Shown here one piece after another: positions 15,814 through 17,407 of a DNA stretch of 17,407 nucleotides. The notes below the pieces were generated by a model. It saw only the letters and a program-made list of their open reading frames with translations. It was not told the origin of the DNA and searched no databases. Numbering within the stretch: position 1 is the first letter of the stretch; every line of letters begins with the position of its first letter. The stretch is from contig PMIV01000121.1 in the NCBI GenBank assembly GCA_003158355.1, positions 15,588 to 32,994 on the forward strand. The letters run 5' to 3'. The translations under genes and the position numbers were made by a program. The DNA is from Anaerolineaceae bacterium. Lineage in GTDB: Bacteria > Chloroflexota > Anaerolineae > Anaerolineales > Anaerolineaceae.

Positions 15814-17055
15814 TTAACCTGCAAAGAACCAATGCGAAAATAGAATTATCAAATAAGCCTGCAGCGGTAACGAAATACCTACAATGAGACGGTCTACCCA
15901 GCGGTTTTTTCCCCAGGATGCCAGTAGCAGAAAGCAGGGAATGAGCACCATTACAAAGCGGCGCATTGAAAGCGGACTGCCGCTGGTGATGGGCGAAAAG
16001 AAGGAAAGCAGGGTAAACCAGATATAAGAGGGACGAAATTTGAATACGACGATGATCACTAAGGGGAGAAAGACAACTATCGCCAGGGTATCCAGTAGAT
16101 AGGCAAAGGTACCAATGTTACCTGAAAGGATACTGCCTGTGACCTGGTGCATATTCAAGATATTATGGGTCAAAATTAACGGCCACTTCCAGGTGACCGC
16201 ACGGCCCCAGTTTGATTCGGCACTGAGAAAAGCCAGCGGGTTTTTAAACTTTATGTAAAGAAAAACCATGTAGGCAATTAAACCGCTTGCCGTAGCTGCG
16301 GCTGCCAGAATGCCTTTCCAGGCTTTGGGTAACAACTTCAGGTCATTCTTTAACAGCGTGAGAAATGTCTTAAAACTCCAAGGCTTCGGGATAAATCGGA
16401 CCCCTTGCAGCCATAGCGCTTCAAACAAAATAAAGACACCGGTGAAAACGCCGCTCAGACGCGTGGCCGAGGCAAGTGCTCCGGCAATTGCTGCCGGAAG
16501 CCATTTTCCCTTAATTGCGTAGTAAAAACTTGCGACCACGAAGAGGAGAAAAACACTTTCAGCGTAGACCGTTGAAAAAAAGAAAGCAGCAGGTGCAGCA
16601 GCCACATAAAAAACGGTTCGACCGGCTGTAACATCATCAAATTCGTGCCTGGCAATGCCATATAAATAAAAAAGAGCAATAAAAAAAGCGATGTTCGAGA
16701 CCCATAGACCTGAAGTCCACATATTGCCTGTGATGTATGCAGTCAGACGAATTAACAAAGGGTAGAGAGGAAAAAACGCGGTGGAATCAAAAACATAACC
16801 GGTCTGGGCGATGGGGATATACCAGCCGCTGTCCCAACGGATGAGTCCATCAACAATGAGGTTGTTCACATCATAGCGCCAGAGCCCGTTGCCGCTGAGA
16901 ACCGGGATCTGCGCAAGTGAGAAATAGGTCACTATCACGACCATTAACCGGGTCACAATGAAAGCAATGAGAACTGCCCCAAGGCATTTCCAATCTATGA
17001 CACGAGCGATATTTTTGATCGTTTCGCTAAATTTTCCATTCAGAGATTGCTTCAT
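15814..17055 (-). CDS. PIG-V-like membrane mannosyltransferase family protein
   Basis: A 413-residue multi-pass membrane protein with roughly nine to eleven hydrophobic segments. It matches the bacterial relatives of GPI mannosyltransferase 2 (PIG-V family, GT-C fold). An N-terminal segment is followed by a loop with RWDSGWY at 73-79, whose Asp is the likely catalytic position of the family, then FFPLYP at 94-99, a PAAFFFSTVYAESVFLL helix, and ATRLSGV near residue 200, equivalent to the ATRxxG motif. Such enzymes move a sugar from a polyprenyl-phosphate donor to an acceptor on the outer side of the membrane; the true acceptor in bacteria is generally unknown. The ATG at 17055 is preceded by AGGAAGTGATC, a near-complete match to the anti-Shine-Dalgarno complement. 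It is followed by a 301-base gap and preceded by a terminator, so it is probably a single-gene unit, not part of the sensor operon. Confidence 0.85.
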   Translation of the reverse strand: MKQSLNGKFSETIKNIARVIDWKCLGAVLIAFIVTRLMVVIVTYFSLAQIPVLSGNGLWRYDVNNLIVDGLIRWDSGWYIPIAQTGYVFDSTAFFPLYPLLIRLTAYITGNMWTSGLWVSNIAFFIALFYLYGIARHEFDDVTAGRTVFYVAAAPAAFFFSTVYAESVFLLFVVASFYYAIKGKWLPAAIAGALASATRLSGVFTGVFILFEALWLQGVRFIPKPWSFKTFLTLLKNDLKLLPKAWKGILAAAATASGLIAYMVFLYIKFKNPLAFLSAESNWGRAVTWKWPLILTHNILNMHQVTGSILSGNIGTFAYLLDTLAIVVFLPLVIIVVFKFRPSYIWFTLLSFFSPITSGSPLSMRRFVMVLIPCFLLLASWGKNRWVDRLIVGISLPLQAYLIILFSHWFFAG

Positions 17056-17240
17056 TAGATCACTTCCTGTGGTTAGCCCAAGAAAAATTTATTGCGTAGA
17101 TCCTTATAAATATTGAGCATTGGTTATTGATATGTATTTTACTTCTGTATCTAATGTGAAAAAAGCACAAGAAGAAAAATGGTAATGTATTCGTTCGTTG
17201 ATATGGGTCAGGTGACCGGTGTTTAAAGGTTTGTTTTAAT
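17056..17240. other. Intergenic region upstream of the glycosyltransferase gene
   Basis: An AT-rich stretch between the tRNA terminator and the glycosyltransferase start. It should contain that gene's promoter, but I see no well-spaced -35/-10 pair. It contains the short palindrome GGTCAGGTGACC (17206-17217). No gene is seen. Confidence 0.55.
17206..17217. promoter_or_regulatory. Short palindrome GGTCA-GG-TGACC
   Basis: Five-base inverted arms around GG, about 150 bases before the glycosyltransferase start. It has the shape of an operator half-site pair, but it is short and could be chance. Confidence 0.2.
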
Positions 17241-17268
17241 AAAAAACCTCTATAGAAGAATATAGAGG
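17241..17268 (-). terminator. Rho-independent terminator after the tRNA gene
   Basis: On the minus strand a perfect 8-base stem CCTCTATA / TATAGAGG with a six-base loop (TTCTTC) is followed directly by TTTTTT and further T-rich sequence. It ends the tRNA transcript about 33 bases after the tRNA and separates it from the glycosyltransferase gene. On the plus strand no T-run follows, so it works in one direction. Confidence 0.88.
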
Positions 17269-17300
17269 AAAAGGAAAAACGATTTGCTTTTATTAATGAG

Positions 17301-17373
17301 AGCGGGTGATGGGATTCGAACCCACGTAATGGTAGATTGGGAAGCTACTGCCTTACCACTTGGCGACACCCGC
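17301..17373 (-). tRNA. tRNA-Gly (anticodon CCC)
   Basis: The minus strand folds into a full cloverleaf. The acceptor stem GCGGGTG / CACCCGC has seven perfect pairs, the D-arm is GCC...GGC, the anticodon arm has loop TTCCCAA (anticodon CCC, U33 present), and the T-arm is GTGGG-TTCGAAT-CCCAT. The base after the acceptor is T (17301), the discriminator expected for bacterial glycine tRNAs; CCA is not encoded. Oddities: the last anticodon-stem position is a C-U mismatch (GTAGC against TCTAC), and the variable region has six bases rather than the usual five. It would read GGG. A TATAAT box lies just upstream and a strong terminator downstream, so it is its own transcription unit. Confidence 0.93.
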
Positions 17374-17385
17374 AAAGTTGAAGTG

Positions 17386-17391
17386 ATTATA
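17386..17391 (-). promoter_or_regulatory. -10 box of the tRNA-Gly gene
   Basis: Perfect TATAAT on the minus strand, 12 bases before the tRNA 5' end, which would place the transcription start about five bases before the tRNA. The -35 box would lie just beyond the right end of the window. Confidence 0.65.
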
Positions 17392-17407
17392 GCGATGAGA
17401 GGTGAGG

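Noticed and set aside
1..17407. CRISPR array, insertion sequence, phage or attachment site
   Set aside because: No regularly spaced direct repeats, transposase or integrase frame, or duplicated tRNA end was seen; similarities between the GAF genes are at protein level only.

Overview
This window reads as a piece of a low-to-moderate GC bacterial chromosome. It is probably from Chloroflexota, class Anaerolineae. That placement is an inference from the style of the proteins: long chains of GAF domains ending in 'LENARL'-type helices, linked by a recurring compact GAF, as in many Anaerolineae signalling proteins. No taxonomic marker gene is present, so it stays moderate in confidence. Every gene I can support lies on the minus strand, so the window is read from right to left.

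Right end (17407 to about 15814): a tRNA-Gly with anticodon CCC and its own -10 box, then a strong rho-independent terminator, then a separate gene for a multi-pass PIG-V-like (GT-C fold) mannosyltransferase-type membrane protein. A 301-base AT-rich gap follows. It holds an imperfect palindrome and is the only sizeable space in which the main operon's promoter could sit.

Main operon (15512 down to beyond base 1): eight tightly packed genes, with gaps of 1 to 11 bases or short overlaps. In order of transcription they are: a stand-alone DivK-like receiver; a second stand-alone receiver; a 1426-residue dCache-HAMP-GAF3-PAS-GAF2 membrane sensor; a 550-residue six-TM double-GAF protein; a 575-residue six-TM double-GAF protein; a 973-residue protein that joins a multi-TM domain to Cache-HAMP-GAF-GAF; a Soj/ParA-type ATPase; and a PAS plus five-GAF soluble protein that runs off the left edge (at least 1091 residues, open to base 1).

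Taken together the operon looks like a dedicated multi-sensor complex. It has four membrane-anchored sensors, one soluble sensor, two phospho-acceptor receivers and a ParA ATPase, but no histidine kinase, GGDEF, EAL, HD-GYP, PP2C or DNA-binding output domain is visible in any complete protein. Four of the GAF proteins also end in the same half-GAF tail. The most interesting hypothesis is that the ParA positions a GAF sensor array and that the kinase or other output lies further left or elsewhere in the genome. This is inference. Three start codons (second receiver, large sensor, ParA) are set below by ribosome-binding sites and gene spacing and are shorter than the longest open frames.
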